DNA from: DASREM01 sp035652095
GTDB lineage: Bacteria; Acidobacteriota; Terriglobia; Terriglobales; Acidobacteriaceae
Assembly (NCBI GenBank): GCA_035652095.1
Contig: DASREM010000036.1
Location: 11,081-75,080, forward strand
Length of the DNA: 64,000 nucleotides
Direction: 5' to 3'
The notes under the pieces were generated by a model. The model saw nothing but the letters and a program-made list of their open reading frames with translations, ran no database searches and had not been told where the DNA came from. The position numbers were made by a program, and so were the translations under genes. The first letter of the stretch is position 1; every line of letters starts with the position of its first letter. Shown here in pieces: positions 1 to 8,605 of this stretch.

Positions 1-2
1 CG

Positions 3-452
3 GTGGACTTCGGAACGGCGACGACGTTCGACTGCGTTTCTGCGAAGGGCGAGTACGTCGGCGGCGTGATCTGCCCGGGCATTGCGATCTCTGCCGAGGC
101 CCTGTTCGGGAAAGCGGCGCGCCTGCAGCGCGTGGACATTCGCAAGCCGGCGCATGTGATCGGCACCAACACGGTAGCCAGCATGCAGTCGGGCCTTTAT
201 TACGGATACCTTGGGCTCACTGACGGCATCCTGGAATTGCTGCTCGATGAGATGGGCCCGGATACAAAAGTGGTGGCGACCGGTGGCCTGGCATCGCTTA
301 TCGGATCGGGCTCCAGGTACATCAAACAGGTGGATGACTTTCTGACCTTGGATGGGCTGCGGATTATCTGGGAGCGTAATGCCGCCAAGCCGGCGAACCT
401 CACCAAGCCGAAGAACGGCAAGCTTGCATCGAAGGCACGCCCGGGCCGCTGA
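3..452 (+). CDS. coaX: Type III pantothenate kinase, C-terminal part (5' end outside window)
   Basis: CoaX phosphorylates pantothenate in the first step of coenzyme A synthesis. The visible 149 residues open with the motif VDFGTATTFD, which matches the internal nucleotide/metal-binding DxGTATTxD segment of type III kinases. Further on come the glycine-rich stretches ICPGI and VVATGGLASLIG, typical of the second half of this ASKHA-fold family. The N-terminal half lies to the left of the window, so the apparent GTG at the first codon is an internal Val and not a start. The tail (residues 128-149) is Lys/Pro-rich and probably unconserved. The next gene starts 6 nt downstream, suggesting co-transcription. 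panC and panB, which make pantothenate, lie elsewhere in the window at 29-31 kb. Confidence 0.9.
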   Translation: MDFGTATTFDCVSAKGEYVGGVICPGIAISAEALFGKAARLQRVDIRKPAHVIGTNTVASMQSGLYYGYLGLTDGILELLLDEMGPDTKVVATGGLASLIGSGSRYIKQVDDFLTLDGLRIIWERNAAKPANLTKPKNGKLASKARPGR

Positions 453-458
453 CCTGTC

Positions 459-1157
459 GTGGAAAACTACTTCAACTATTTCACCGAAATTGAGGAGCAC
501 TTCCAAAAGCGCCGCGGGAGCATCCTCCTGCTCTCGACGCTCGACTGGGCGCTGATCGAGACCTGGAAAGATGCGGGCATTCCGCTGGAGGCGGTGTTGC
601 GCGGCATCGATGCGGCGTTTGAGAGTTATGAGAAGCGGCCGTCGCCGCGGAAGGTGAATAGCCTGGCGTACTGTTCGCAGGCCGTGTTGAGCGCCGCGGA
701 AGACATGAAAGAAGCGGCCGTGGGAACCACAAGGGAATCCAAAGCAGGCCGCGGATTCGAGAGTACCGAGATCGCCGCGTTTCTAGAGCGCAACGCGACG
801 CAGTTGGAGGCGGCGGAGTTCGCTGAGCCCTCCCCGGTGGCTATGCGAGCCGTCGCGCTCGAGATTGCTGAGTCCTTGCGCGATTTGGCGGGGGAGTTGG
901 CGAGCAGCAAGGCTCTTCCTCGTCTCGAAGATGTTGAGCGCAGGCTGACCGCGCTGGAAGCGAAGCTTTTTGCCGCGCTGGTTACCTCGAGTTCCGAGGA
1001 GCAACTGGTAGCCGTTCGCGCGGAGGCGGACCGCGAACTCGCGCCTTACAAGCGCAAGATGAGCGGCCCGCAGATCGAACAACTGCACAAGCAGTTTCTG
1101 CACAAGCGCCTGCTGGAGAAGAGTGGACTGACGCGGCTGAGCCTGTTTTACATGTAG
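459..1157 (+). CDS. Unknown helical protein downstream of coaX
   Basis: I do not recognise this 232-residue protein. The GTG start lies 6 nt after the coaX stop, so the two genes are probably one transcript. The sequence is soluble-looking, with no signal peptide or membrane segment. It is rich in Ala, Glu and Arg, and residues 85-215 look like long amphipathic helices (for example AVRAEADRELAPYKRKM). The N-terminal third, with MENYFNYFTEIEEHF and a LIETWKDAGIPLEAVLRGID segment, resembles a small helical adaptor domain. Codon use matches the neighbours, so this is a real gene rather than a shadow. A function cannot be assigned from sequence alone. Confidence 0.7.
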   Translation: MENYFNYFTEIEEHFQKRRGSILLLSTLDWALIETWKDAGIPLEAVLRGIDAAFESYEKRPSPRKVNSLAYCSQAVLSAAEDMKEAAVGTTRESKAGRGFESTEIAAFLERNATQLEAAEFAEPSPVAMRAVALEIAESLRDLAGELASSKALPRLEDVERRLTALEAKLFAALVTSSSEEQLVAVRAEADRELAPYKRKMSGPQIEQLHKQFLHKRLLEKSGLTRLSLFYM

Positions 1158-1270
1158 GAGTGCTGATTCCTTATAACTCTGGCAGCGAAGTGAAGCACCT
1201 GCTGGGCTGCCGGCGAGAGCCGGTTCCTCTCTTCGCTCGGAATAAGCAAAGCGGGATGCCTCGGTGAGTC

Positions 1271-2437
1271 TTGACCAATAACTACGATGTTCTGATCCTC
1301 GGCGCTGGGGCGGCAGGCTTGATGTGCGCCATCGAGGCGGGCAAGCGCGGACGGCGGGTTCTGGTTCTCGAGCGATCGGAACGGCCGGGAAAAAAGATAC
1401 TGATTTCCGGCGGAGGGCGCTGCAATTTCACCAATATCCATTGCCAGCCGGAAAACTTCCTTTCGGCCAATCCGCACTTTGCAAAATCGGCTCTGGCCCG
1501 GTACACGCCCGCCGATTTCATCGCTCTGGTCGAGAAGCATCGCATCCGGTACCACGAGAAAACCCTGGGCCAATTGTTCTGCGATGGATCGGCGCGCGAA
1601 ATTCTGGCCATGCTCGAAAGCGAGTGCCGTGCTGCCGGAGTGACGGTTCGTACTCACATTGCAATTCAAGAAGTCGTGCGCACCTCCGGGTTTATTGTGC
1701 GCACCTCGGATGACGATTTTCATGCGCCGGCCCTGGTAGTGGCGACGGGCGGGCTTTCGATCCCCAAGATGGGCGCGACCTCCTTTGGCTACGACCTGGC
1801 ACGGCAGTTCGGACTCAAGGTTCGAAAGCCGCGGCCCGCACTCGTGCCCCTTACCTTCAATCCGGAAGACCGCAAGAATTACTGCGATCTCGCGGGAGTG
1901 GCGGCGGAGGTGGTTGCTTCATCTGGCGCACATCAATTCCGGGAAAAGATGTTGATCACGCATCGCGGGTTAAGCGGGCCGGCGATCCTGCAGATTTCCT
2001 CTTACTGGAAGCCGGGCGAGGCGGTGAAACTGGATCTCGTTCCCGGTCATGAGGTGACTTCCGGATTTCGAGATCCGAAAACGCCGCGCAAGATTACGGC
2101 ACTGAGGTCCGCGCTCCAGGAGCGGTTGCCGAACCGATTTGCCGCCCGCTGGCTTGAAATTCATGCGCCCGATGGGTGGAGCAATGCTGCGCTGGAGGAG
2201 TTCGAGCGCGGGCTGCATGCCTGGAGCGTGGTCCCGAGCGGTACCGAAGGGTTCGAGAAAGCGGAGGTCACCGCCGGGGGCGTGGATACGGATGAGTTGT
2301 CGCCAAAGACGATGGAGAGCCGTAAGGTTCCAGGACTGTTCCTCATCGGGGAAGTAGTAGATGTGACTGGCCACCTCGGCGGGTTTAATTTTCAGTGGGC
2401 TTGGGCTTCGGGCGCTGCGGCGGGCAGAGCGGTTTAG
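1271..2437 (+). CDS. NAD(P)/FAD-dependent oxidoreductase, HI0933/BaiN family
   Basis: A 388-residue flavoprotein. The N-terminus has the Rossmann dinucleotide-binding motif YDVLILGAGAAGLMCAIEAG, followed by the family signature GKKILISGGGRCNFTN. A second conserved block (VATGGLSIPKMGATSFGY) follows near residue 155. The C-terminus carries the usual GLFLIGEVVDVTGHLGGFNFQWAWASGAAAG FAD-contact region, given here in outline only. Members are often annotated as BaiN-like or aminoacetone oxidase-like, but the physiological substrate is unknown for most. The start is a TTG; no ATG or GTG in frame precedes the Rossmann motif closely enough to be better. The gene ends before a 377-bp non-coding gap. 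Confidence 0.88.
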   Translation: MTNNYDVLILGAGAAGLMCAIEAGKRGRRVLVLERSERPGKKILISGGGRCNFTNIHCQPENFLSANPHFAKSALARYTPADFIALVEKHRIRYHEKTLGQLFCDGSAREILAMLESECRAAGVTVRTHIAIQEVVRTSGFIVRTSDDDFHAPALVVATGGLSIPKMGATSFGYDLARQFGLKVRKPRPALVPLTFNPEDRKNYCDLAGVAAEVVASSGAHQFREKMLITHRGLSGPAILQISSYWKPGEAVKLDLVPGHEVTSGFRDPKTPRKITALRSALQERLPNRFAARWLEIHAPDGWSNAALEEFERGLHAWSVVPSGTEGFEKAEVTAGGVDTDELSPKTMESRKVPGLFLIGEVVDVTGHLGGFNFQWAWASGAAAGRAV

Positions 2438-2814
2438 TTTCTTTGCAGCTCTGCGAGGCTTCGGGAAATCTTTGAGATCGCCAGGAAGGTCGCGGAGAAG
2501 CCAGAGGAACCCGGTCTCATTTTGATTCACTTCAAGCTAAGTTGTTGATCCTCGGTGAGTGGGCTGTGTACGGGCAAAACCCTGGTTCGATCCTCGCCTA
2601 AAATGCCTTTTGCTGGCGTTCTGGGGCTCGCTGGCGCATTTCGAACGGGCAAGACGACCCTCGGGCCAGCCGTGGCTCTGGCGGGCCCCTAAGGCGATTC
2701 TGGGGGGGGGCTAATATCTAATAGATATAGCAACCATACATTAGTGTATGTACAAATGCCGGCGTTTGGCCGTGAAACCCGAACAGCCTCGCCCGCATGA
2801 CATAGAATCAAGCC
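2438..2814. other. Intergenic gap, 377 bp, no gene seen
   Basis: No credible reading frame or RNA gene was seen. A run of nine to ten G lies near 2702. A short inverted repeat (CATACA-TTAG-TGTATG) lies at about 2734-2749, roughly 65 bp upstream of the methyltransferase start, and could be part of its promoter region. The GGTTCGATCC string near 2577 resembles a tRNA T-loop, but no cloverleaf forms around it. Confidence 0.4.
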
Positions 2815-4209
2815 TTGGAACTCCTCATTGAAAAACTGGTGTATGGCGGGGAAGGTTTGGCGCGTCTTGCCTCCGACGAGCAGGGACGTCGCAAAGCGGC
2901 CTTTGTCCCCTTCGTCATTGAAGGCGAGCGGGTCGAGGGACGTCCTCGCGAGGAACAGAAGAGTTTCACCCGAATTGAACTGGAGCGGGTCCTTCAGCCA
3001 TCTCCGCAGCGAATCGAACCGGGCTGTCCTTATTTTCAGCGCTGCGGCGGATGCCATTACCAGCACATTGACTACAAGCACCAGCTGGAAGTGAAGGCGG
3101 ACATTCTCAAAGAAAACCTGCGGCGGCTGGCCAAAGTCGAACTGCCGGTTGAGTTGCAGATCCATGCCGCGGAGCCGTGGAACTACCGCAACCGCGCTCG
3201 CTTGCAGGTGCAGTCCGAGCCCGAATTTGCTATTGGATACTTCAAGTTCAATTCGCATGAATGGCTGCCGGTCGAGAAGTGCCCGATCAGCTCTCCACTG
3301 ATTAATCGCGCGATCGGCGCGATGTGGGAGATTGGTCGGGCCGGGGGAGCGAGCGGGATTCGGGAGATTGAGTTCTTTGCGGATGCGCAGGATGCTCAAC
3401 TCCTGGTGGAAGTGTATGGGGAGGGAGTGACCGACAAGTTCGGGCAGGAGTGGAAGAGCTTGCTTCCGGAGAGTGTCGGGATCGTTGTGTTTCCCGCAGG
3501 GGCGAAAGCGCGTCTCGATGTACCGCTCAGTAGCACGGCCGGAGCCATGGGAGTCCAGAAAGCTGCTGGAGCTTCGAAACCCCGGCGACCAGGACGCAAC
3601 CAGCGAGATCGTGACAGTCGAGCGGAAACAGGCGCCCACAGCCGTCCCTCGCCTCTGTTGGGGGATGGCGGGCTTGTCTACAAAACTCGGCTGGCATCTT
3701 ATCGCGTCAGTGCCGGGGCGTTTTTTCAGGTCAACCGTTACCTGACCGACGAACTGGTGAGCGTCGTCACAGCCGGGCGGTCCGGAAAAACGGCGCTGGA
3801 CCTTTATGCCGGGGGAGGCCTGTTCTCTTCGGTTCTATCCCGGGAATTTGAGCGCGTTCTCGCGGTTGAGTCGTCACCGATTTCTTACTCCGACCTGCAG
3901 TACAATTCTTCTCGTAACGTGAAGGCTGTGCGTGCAATGTCCGCTGAGTATTTGCATAAAGCGGCGGGCAAGCTGAAGCCTGATCTCGTGGTGATGGATC
4001 CGCCACGGGGCGGGCTTGGTGAAAGCGTTGTCCATCGCCTGGTTACCCTGGGAGCGCCGCGGCTGACGTATGTTTCCTGTGACCCGGCTACCCTCTCCCG
4101 CGACCTGGCGGGCCTGCTCAAGGCCGGATACCGGATTGAGCAGGCGCATCTGGTGGATTTGTTTCCCCAGACCTACCATCTGGAAAGCGTGTTTCATCTG
4201 ATTCGTTGA
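2815..4209 (+). CDS. Class I SAM-dependent rRNA uracil-C5 methyltransferase (TrmA/RlmD family)
   Basis: This 464-residue enzyme would methylate C5 of a uridine in rRNA or tRNA. Residues 1-60 form a TRAM-like RNA-binding domain. A 4Fe-4S cluster site is given by Cys71, Cys77 and Cys80 (C-x5-C-x2-C) plus Cys156 (VEKCPI). The catalytic half has the SAM motif LDLYAGGGLFSSVLS, the VMDPPRGGL loop and the nucleophile region YVSCDPATLSRDL. The start is a TTG at 2815; the first codons read MELLIEKLVYGGEG, a usual TRAM opening. Residues 238-284 hold an Arg/Pro/Ser-rich stretch that looks unlike the rest of the family and may be a linker insertion. Whether it modifies the RlmD, RlmC or TrmA site cannot be told. 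Confidence 0.88.
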   Translation: MELLIEKLVYGGEGLARLASDEQGRRKAAFVPFVIEGERVEGRPREEQKSFTRIELERVLQPSPQRIEPGCPYFQRCGGCHYQHIDYKHQLEVKADILKENLRRLAKVELPVELQIHAAEPWNYRNRARLQVQSEPEFAIGYFKFNSHEWLPVEKCPISSPLINRAIGAMWEIGRAGGASGIREIEFFADAQDAQLLVEVYGEGVTDKFGQEWKSLLPESVGIVVFPAGAKARLDVPLSSTAGAMGVQKAAGASKPRRPGRNQRDRDSRAETGAHSRPSPLLGDGGLVYKTRLASYRVSAGAFFQVNRYLTDELVSVVTAGRSGKTALDLYAGGGLFSSVLSREFERVLAVESSPISYSDLQYNSSRNVKAVRAMSAEYLHKAAGKLKPDLVVMDPPRGGLGESVVHRLVTLGAPRLTYVSCDPATLSRDLAGLLKAGYRIEQAHLVDLFPQTYHLESVFHLIR

Positions 4210-4227
4210 GCCTTCCTGCAGTGACAC

Positions 4228-6828
4228 GTGAACTCCACGACCAGTTCGCCTGCGCACCGGGGCAGCAGGCAGCCCTTGCTATGGGTAGGGTTCGCCTTCG
4301 CGGTTGGCATCTGGTTCAGCCACTTCGCCTGGCGTCCGCCGACATGGTGGATGATGGCTGCGGCCATGGCGCTGCTCTGTGCCGCGTGGCTCGCAAAACA
4401 TCGGCCCGCTGCTTCGCGTGCGCTTGGGGTCGCAGCCGTGTTTGCAGCGGGTGCGCTGACCCTGCAACTCCGGAATGCCTCCACGGAACGCGAAGCTGGA
4501 ATCTCCGCCCTGGCCAGCGGCGGGGAATATTTCGTTACGGCGCACGTGGTGAGAGAAGGTCACTGGAGATCGGCAGGGTTCGGGGGCAGCCGGCAGGCGA
4601 TCGACGTGGAGACCGAGGAGCTTATCGCAGAAGGACGAGTGCATCGTTTGCGCGCCGGGCTGCGCCTTAGTATTTATTCCAAAGAAAAATTGCAGGAATA
4701 TCCGGGAGGGCCGGGACAGGCCTCGCGACTGTTTCGCTACGGAGAGCGCTTGAGATTTCCGGCAAAGCTTACCATGCCGCGGAACTTTCGCAATCCCGGA
4801 GCGTTCGACTACCGGGAGTATCTCGCGGACCGGGGAATCGCGGCCCTGGGTTCCACCCGCGACGAAGAGGTCGAAGTCCTGGCTGGCTTCGAGGGCTCGC
4901 GCTGGCAGCTCTGGCGCAGCCAGGCGCGCGCCAGCATGCTTTCGAAAGTTCATTCGTTATGGCCGGGACCTCAAGCTGCGCTGATTGATGCCATGGTGAT
5001 CGGGGAAGACGCGTTTATCGAGCCGGACACCAAAGTGGACTTCCAGCGCTCCGGCACCTACCACGTGCTGGTTGTCTCGGGAATGAATCTGAGCATTCTC
5101 GCGTTTGTATGTTTCTGGACGCTTCGCAGATTGCGCATCGGAGACACGTGGGCGGGGCTGCTGACCATCGGATTGTCGGTCGCCTACGCCTTTCTCACCG
5201 ATGTGGGGCCTCCTATCTGGCGGGCGACGTTTATGCTGACGCTGGTGATCTGGACGCGGCTCGTGTATCGCGCTCGGTCCATGCTGAACGCGATGGGCGG
5301 CGCTGCTTTCGCGCTGCTCGCGTTCGAGCCGCGAGCGCTGTTCGGGTCCAGCTTCCAGTTGACTTTCCTGTCGGTGCTGGTGATTGGGGCCATTGCCATT
5401 CCAATCCTGGAACGGACGACGCAGCCTTATCACCGAGGCATGGCACATCCCTGGTCCGTCACGTACGATGCCAAGCTTGCTCCACGAGTCGCGCAGTTGA
5501 GGCTCGACTTGCGCATGCTCGCAGGCCGATTACGTAGATTCGTTCCAATGCTGCCGATGCTTCCCGGCATGGCGAGGATGGCGCGATGGAGTTTCGGGAT
5601 GGCGGAAGTTCTGCTGGTCTCGGCCCTCATGCAGCTTGGATTGGCGTTGCCGATGGCGTACTGGTTCCACCGGGCCACGGTGATGGGGCTGCCGGCGAAC
5701 GCGCTGGTAGTGCCCCTGACAGAGCTGCTGATGCCGGCTGCGGCGCTTGCAGTGGCCGCAGCTTACTGCGGTCTTTGGGTTGCGAAAGTGCCGGCCCTGG
5801 TTACCAGTGTGGCCTTGGAGGGAATCGCAGGAACGGTGAAATGGCTGGGAGGACTACGCATCGCCGATGTGCGGGTGGCCACGCCCGCAGTGACTGTAAT
5901 GTTGTGCGCCGGAGTGGCACTGATCGTGGCGGCGATGCTGGTCCGGCGCCGTTGGTGGATGACCTCCTCGGGCATTGCCGGCATGTTGATGGCGGCGCTG
6001 TGGATTTGCGCAGTTCCTCCTGCCGCGCAAGTTCGCCGCGGAGCGCTGGAAATTACCGCTCTCGATGTTGGCCAGGGAGATTCGACGTTGATCGTGACCC
6101 CGGAAGGCAAGGCGGTTTTGCTGGATGCCGGCGGGCCGCTGGGCGGCCAGCATTCCACATTCGATTTCGGTGAGCAGGTGGTTTCGCCGTATCTGTGGGC
6201 GCGCGGAATCTCAAGGCTGGATGCCGTGATTGTCAGCCACGGCCACTCCGATCACATCGGCGGCATGCCGGCGATCCTGAGAAATTTTCGTCCTCGAGAA
6301 ATGTGGATTGGGATAACTCCTGACAGCGAGGAATTTCGCGACCTGCTGTCGCAGGCCAAGGTGCAGGGTGTCACAGTGAAGGAGTATTTCGAGGGCGACG
6401 AACAGGACTTCGGCGGCGCCCACGTTCGAGTGTTTGCGCCAGCCCGGAATGAACGCGTGGCCAAGGCCCGGAACAACGACTCGATGGTGCTTACCTTTTC
6501 TTACGGGAACTCCTCGGCGATGCTGGAGGGGGACGCTGAGCAACGGGTGGAACGGCACATCGTTTTACAACAGCCCGGGCAGGTGTCGCTGCTGAAGATC
6601 CCTCACAACGGCAGTGCGACCTCGACCAGTCCGGAGTGGCTGGCGACATTGCGGCCGGAGTTCGCGGTAATCTCGGTCGGCGCTCGCAATACCTTTGGGC
6701 ATCCACGAATGGAGACGTTACAGAAACTGAGCGGCGCCAGGGTGAAAACTTACCGCACCGACCTGGACGGGGCGGTAAGTTTTTATCTTACCGGCGACTC
6801 CGTAACCGCGGCTACGGCTCCTCGCTGA
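4228..6828 (+). CDS. comEC: ComEC/Rec2 DNA-uptake channel with metallo-beta-lactamase domain
   Basis: ComEC is the inner-membrane channel that passes single-stranded DNA into the cell in natural transformation. The 866-residue protein has three expected parts. First come N-terminal membrane segments and a DUF4131-like extracytoplasmic region (about 20-240). Next is the competence domain with FQRSGTYHVLVVSGMNL near residue 275, followed by many helices. Last is a C-terminal metallo-beta-lactamase domain (about 600-850) with DVGQGDSTLIVTPEG and the metal motif SHGHSDHIGG. All HxHxDH residues are present. The GTG start at 4228 lies 18 nt after the methyltransferase stop. The 3' end overlaps the convergent DUF2007 gene by 17 nt. 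Length is normal for the family. Confidence 0.92.
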   Translation: MNSTTSSPAHRGSRQPLLWVGFAFAVGIWFSHFAWRPPTWWMMAAAMALLCAAWLAKHRPAASRALGVAAVFAAGALTLQLRNASTEREAGISALASGGEYFVTAHVVREGHWRSAGFGGSRQAIDVETEELIAEGRVHRLRAGLRLSIYSKEKLQEYPGGPGQASRLFRYGERLRFPAKLTMPRNFRNPGAFDYREYLADRGIAALGSTRDEEVEVLAGFEGSRWQLWRSQARASMLSKVHSLWPGPQAALIDAMVIGEDAFIEPDTKVDFQRSGTYHVLVVSGMNLSILAFVCFWTLRRLRIGDTWAGLLTIGLSVAYAFLTDVGPPIWRATFMLTLVIWTRLVYRARSMLNAMGGAAFALLAFEPRALFGSSFQLTFLSVLVIGAIAIPILERTTQPYHRGMAHPWSVTYDAKLAPRVAQLRLDLRMLAGRLRRFVPMLPMLPGMARMARWSFGMAEVLLVSALMQLGLALPMAYWFHRATVMGLPANALVVPLTELLMPAAALAVAAAYCGLWVAKVPALVTSVALEGIAGTVKWLGGLRIADVRVATPAVTVMLCAGVALIVAAMLVRRRWWMTSSGIAGMLMAALWICAVPPAAQVRRGALEITALDVGQGDSTLIVTPEGKAVLLDAGGPLGGQHSTFDFGEQVVSPYLWARGISRLDAVIVSHGHSDHIGGMPAILRNFRPREMWIGITPDSEEFRDLLSQAKVQGVTVKEYFEGDEQDFGGAHVRVFAPARNERVAKARNNDSMVLTFSYGNSSAMLEGDAEQRVERHIVLQQPGQVSLLKIPHNGSATSTSPEWLATLRPEFAVISVGARNTFGHPRMETLQKLSGARVKTYRTDLDGAVSFYLTGDSVTAATAPR

Positions 6829-7114
6829 GATCGGCTTCCGAAGCAACCTCCGCCGGAGTGCGGCGATACTCCTCGATCACATTGCGCGCGGTCTCAGCGT
6901 CCTCTTCGCGGACCAGGATCACGGTGCCTCCGACGCCGGGAAGAATGTCCTGCTGCGCGTCCAGTGAGGTCACGTCAGAGTCGATGCCGGCCGATTCCAG
7001 CAGGCCGTGAACCACCATGGCCTCGGACTCCTGCTCGGTGTCGAACACTTTCACTAATTTTTCATTCGGGTTGGGACGTTCCTGCACATTGTCAGGATTA
7101 GAACGTTCCGCCAT
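6812..7114 (-). CDS. Small DUF2007-type protein (putative signal-transducing protein)
   Basis: A 100-residue acidic protein. Its core, KLVKVFDTEQESEAMVVHGL followed by LESAGIDSDV and then VILVREEDAETARNVIEEY, matches the ferredoxin-like DUF2007 family. The usual features are the xxVYTAxxxxEAxxIxxLLExxGI pattern and a C-terminal ED/EEDxExAxxxL helix. The N- and C-terminal ends are Glu/Asp/Pro-rich and probably disordered. Function is unknown in the family, although it is often called a putative signal transducer. The gene converges on comEC and its last 17 nt overlap the comEC end, so no terminator can lie between them. Confidence 0.72.
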   Translation of the reverse strand: MAERSNPDNVQERPNPNEKLVKVFDTEQESEAMVVHGLLESAGIDSDVTSLDAQQDILPGVGGTVILVREEDAETARNVIEEYRRTPAEVASEADLSEEP

Positions 7115-7300
7115 GAAACCTCCTGTGAGCGGGCCGGGATGGCCGCCTGCAAGGGCTTACTCGCCCTGTGATTTAGGTTGCCGCAGCTTGTGACCTGGGT
7201 CACATCGGGCCGTGAGAGCGACTGCGTATGCTCACCTTGTCATCATACGGCGGCTTGCCAAACTATGCATCTTTGGGCAGCCGGGAAACGAGAATGAGTC

Positions 7301-8050
7301 ATGAAGCGGGTCTTGATTGCGCTCTTCATATCAGCTTTGATGCTTACCGGCTGTTCGCGTTCCGGCGAACCCGGCAAGGTCAGGAAGGTTTATGCGAGCC
7401 TGAAAGCACGCCTGACCAGCGGACGGGCCGAACTCGGGCGCAGCCTGGCGGCGCGCAAAGAGATTAAGAGCTACCGCATGAAGGTCAGCCTGGCGTTGCA
7501 TCCGGGAAAGGCGCTGGTGACCGATATCGAAGTTTCCTGCCCGGATCGCGAGCGTATGGTGTCGCACATTGGAGACTCGGTCCTTGAGACGGTGAGAATC
7601 GGCAAGGATGCATTCATTCAGCAACGTGACGGACGGTGGACCCAGCAACAGATTCCGCCCGAGGCCTATCCTTGCAGTGGAAATCCCGGTGCGCCGTCGC
7701 CCTGGGCGATGATGAATGAAGGCCGCGATATGAGCACGATCATTGGCAGCATGGCGGAGAATCCGCAAGCCCCCATCTCGGTCAGCCCGGGCTCTTACAC
7801 GCAAGTGGAAGGTCAACAATGCCAGCAGTGGGTGGTTCAGTTCCAGCATCCGGGAAGCGCTTCCAATAAAGGTCCGGGCGGCATGAACTACACCATGTGC
7901 CTGGCCCCTGACACGAAGCTGCCGGTAGCGGTGATGATGGGCAGTGGCGGCATGACTATCACCTACAGCGACTGGAACAAGGCCTTCGAAATTGCGGTTC
8001 CCAGCGAGGCCAAGCTGGCGAGCGTGGCTGGGAAGCCACAGCAGCCATAG
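7301..8050 (+). CDS. Lipoprotein of unknown function
   Basis: The 249-residue product has a lipoprotein signal peptide: MKRVLIALFISALMLTGCSR, with lipobox LTGC and the lipidated Cys at residue 18. The mature part contains a helix (KVRKVYASLKARL), then a beta-rich segment (ITSYRMKV-like, VTDIEVSCPDRERMVSHIG) that recalls LolA-like or outer-membrane lipoprotein-sorting folds, in which a beta half-barrel binds lipid. I would not go beyond that likeness. The protein should sit in the periplasmic face of the inner or outer membrane. The ATG at 7301 starts directly with the positively charged signal n-region. An 11-bp perfect hairpin follows the stop by 17 nt. Confidence 0.75.
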   Translation: MKRVLIALFISALMLTGCSRSGEPGKVRKVYASLKARLTSGRAELGRSLAARKEIKSYRMKVSLALHPGKALVTDIEVSCPDRERMVSHIGDSVLETVRIGKDAFIQQRDGRWTQQQIPPEAYPCSGNPGAPSPWAMMNEGRDMSTIIGSMAENPQAPISVSPGSYTQVEGQQCQQWVVQFQHPGSASNKGPGGMNYTMCLAPDTKLPVAVMMGSGGMTITYSDWNKAFEIAVPSEAKLASVAGKPQQP

Positions 8051-8067
8051 TACTTAACGCACCGCAC

Positions 8068-8102
8068 CGCACGAAGGTTACCCAGAGGAACACCTTCGTG
8101 CG
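8068..8102 (+). terminator. Perfect 11-bp hairpin after lipoprotein gene
   Basis: CGCACGAAGGT (8068-8078) pairs without mismatch with ACCTTCGTGCG (8092-8102) around a 13-nt loop. It starts 17 nt after the lipoprotein stop codon. There is no T-run behind it, so it may be a Rho-type or RNA-stabilising hairpin rather than a classic intrinsic terminator. Confidence 0.45.
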
Positions 8103-8234
8103 ATTGCAATTCCAACCTATTCCCTCCACAATCCGTTGTGATGGGGTGTGCGCAACGTCCCGCCGAAGCAGTACATCTAACACATGATCGGGAGCGACGT
8201 GTGAATAGCGCCGTTGCCTGCCAGTGGGGGGCCC

Positions 8235-8498
8235 ATGATTGGTCGCGAACGGCAAGCTGAGAGTTCATCGGAACACCAGGAGGAAGCGAAAAAAATCAGG
8301 CGCTTGCAGATCATGATCAGCATGGTCATGTCGGTGATCAGCCAGGACCCCAATCTCAGCGTGGAAGAAGCGTCGGAATTGGTGGCCGGCACAAAACGAG
8401 CGGCGCTGGCCATGTTCCCCGACAAGGAACTGGCGTACGACATTCTCTACAAACCGCGCCTGCAGCGATTGATGAACGAGCGGTACCACCTGCAGTAG
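8235..8498 (+). CDS. Small unknown protein (87 aa)
   Basis: An 87-residue, highly charged helical protein: MIGRERQAESSSEHQEEAKK, then IRRLQIMISMVMSVIS, then a segment NLSVEEASELVAGTKRAAL. The ATG at 8235 has a G-rich stretch just upstream; a TTG 21 nt earlier is in frame but lacks a ribosome-binding site. The last part (AYDILYKPRLQRLMNERYHL) is conserved-looking and positively charged, as in small nucleic-acid- or protein-binding proteins. I do not know a family for it. Codon use agrees with the surrounding genes, and no long frame competes on the other strand. Confidence 0.55.
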   Translation: MIGRERQAESSSEHQEEAKKIRRLQIMISMVMSVISQDPNLSVEEASELVAGTKRAALAMFPDKELAYDILYKPRLQRLMNERYHLQ

Positions 8499-8605
8499 CC
8501 TGCTCGCGCGAGATTCCGGTGAGTCCTTCTGCTTTTCCCCTGAGCCGTCTCTGCCGATTGACCCTTCTGAAGTGTGGGCGATAGACTCGCGGTCGAGGCG
8601 CTTTC

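Noticed and set aside
2565..2600. Possible tRNA T-loop string GGTTCGATCC
   Set aside because: No acceptor, D-arm or anticodon arm can be built around it.
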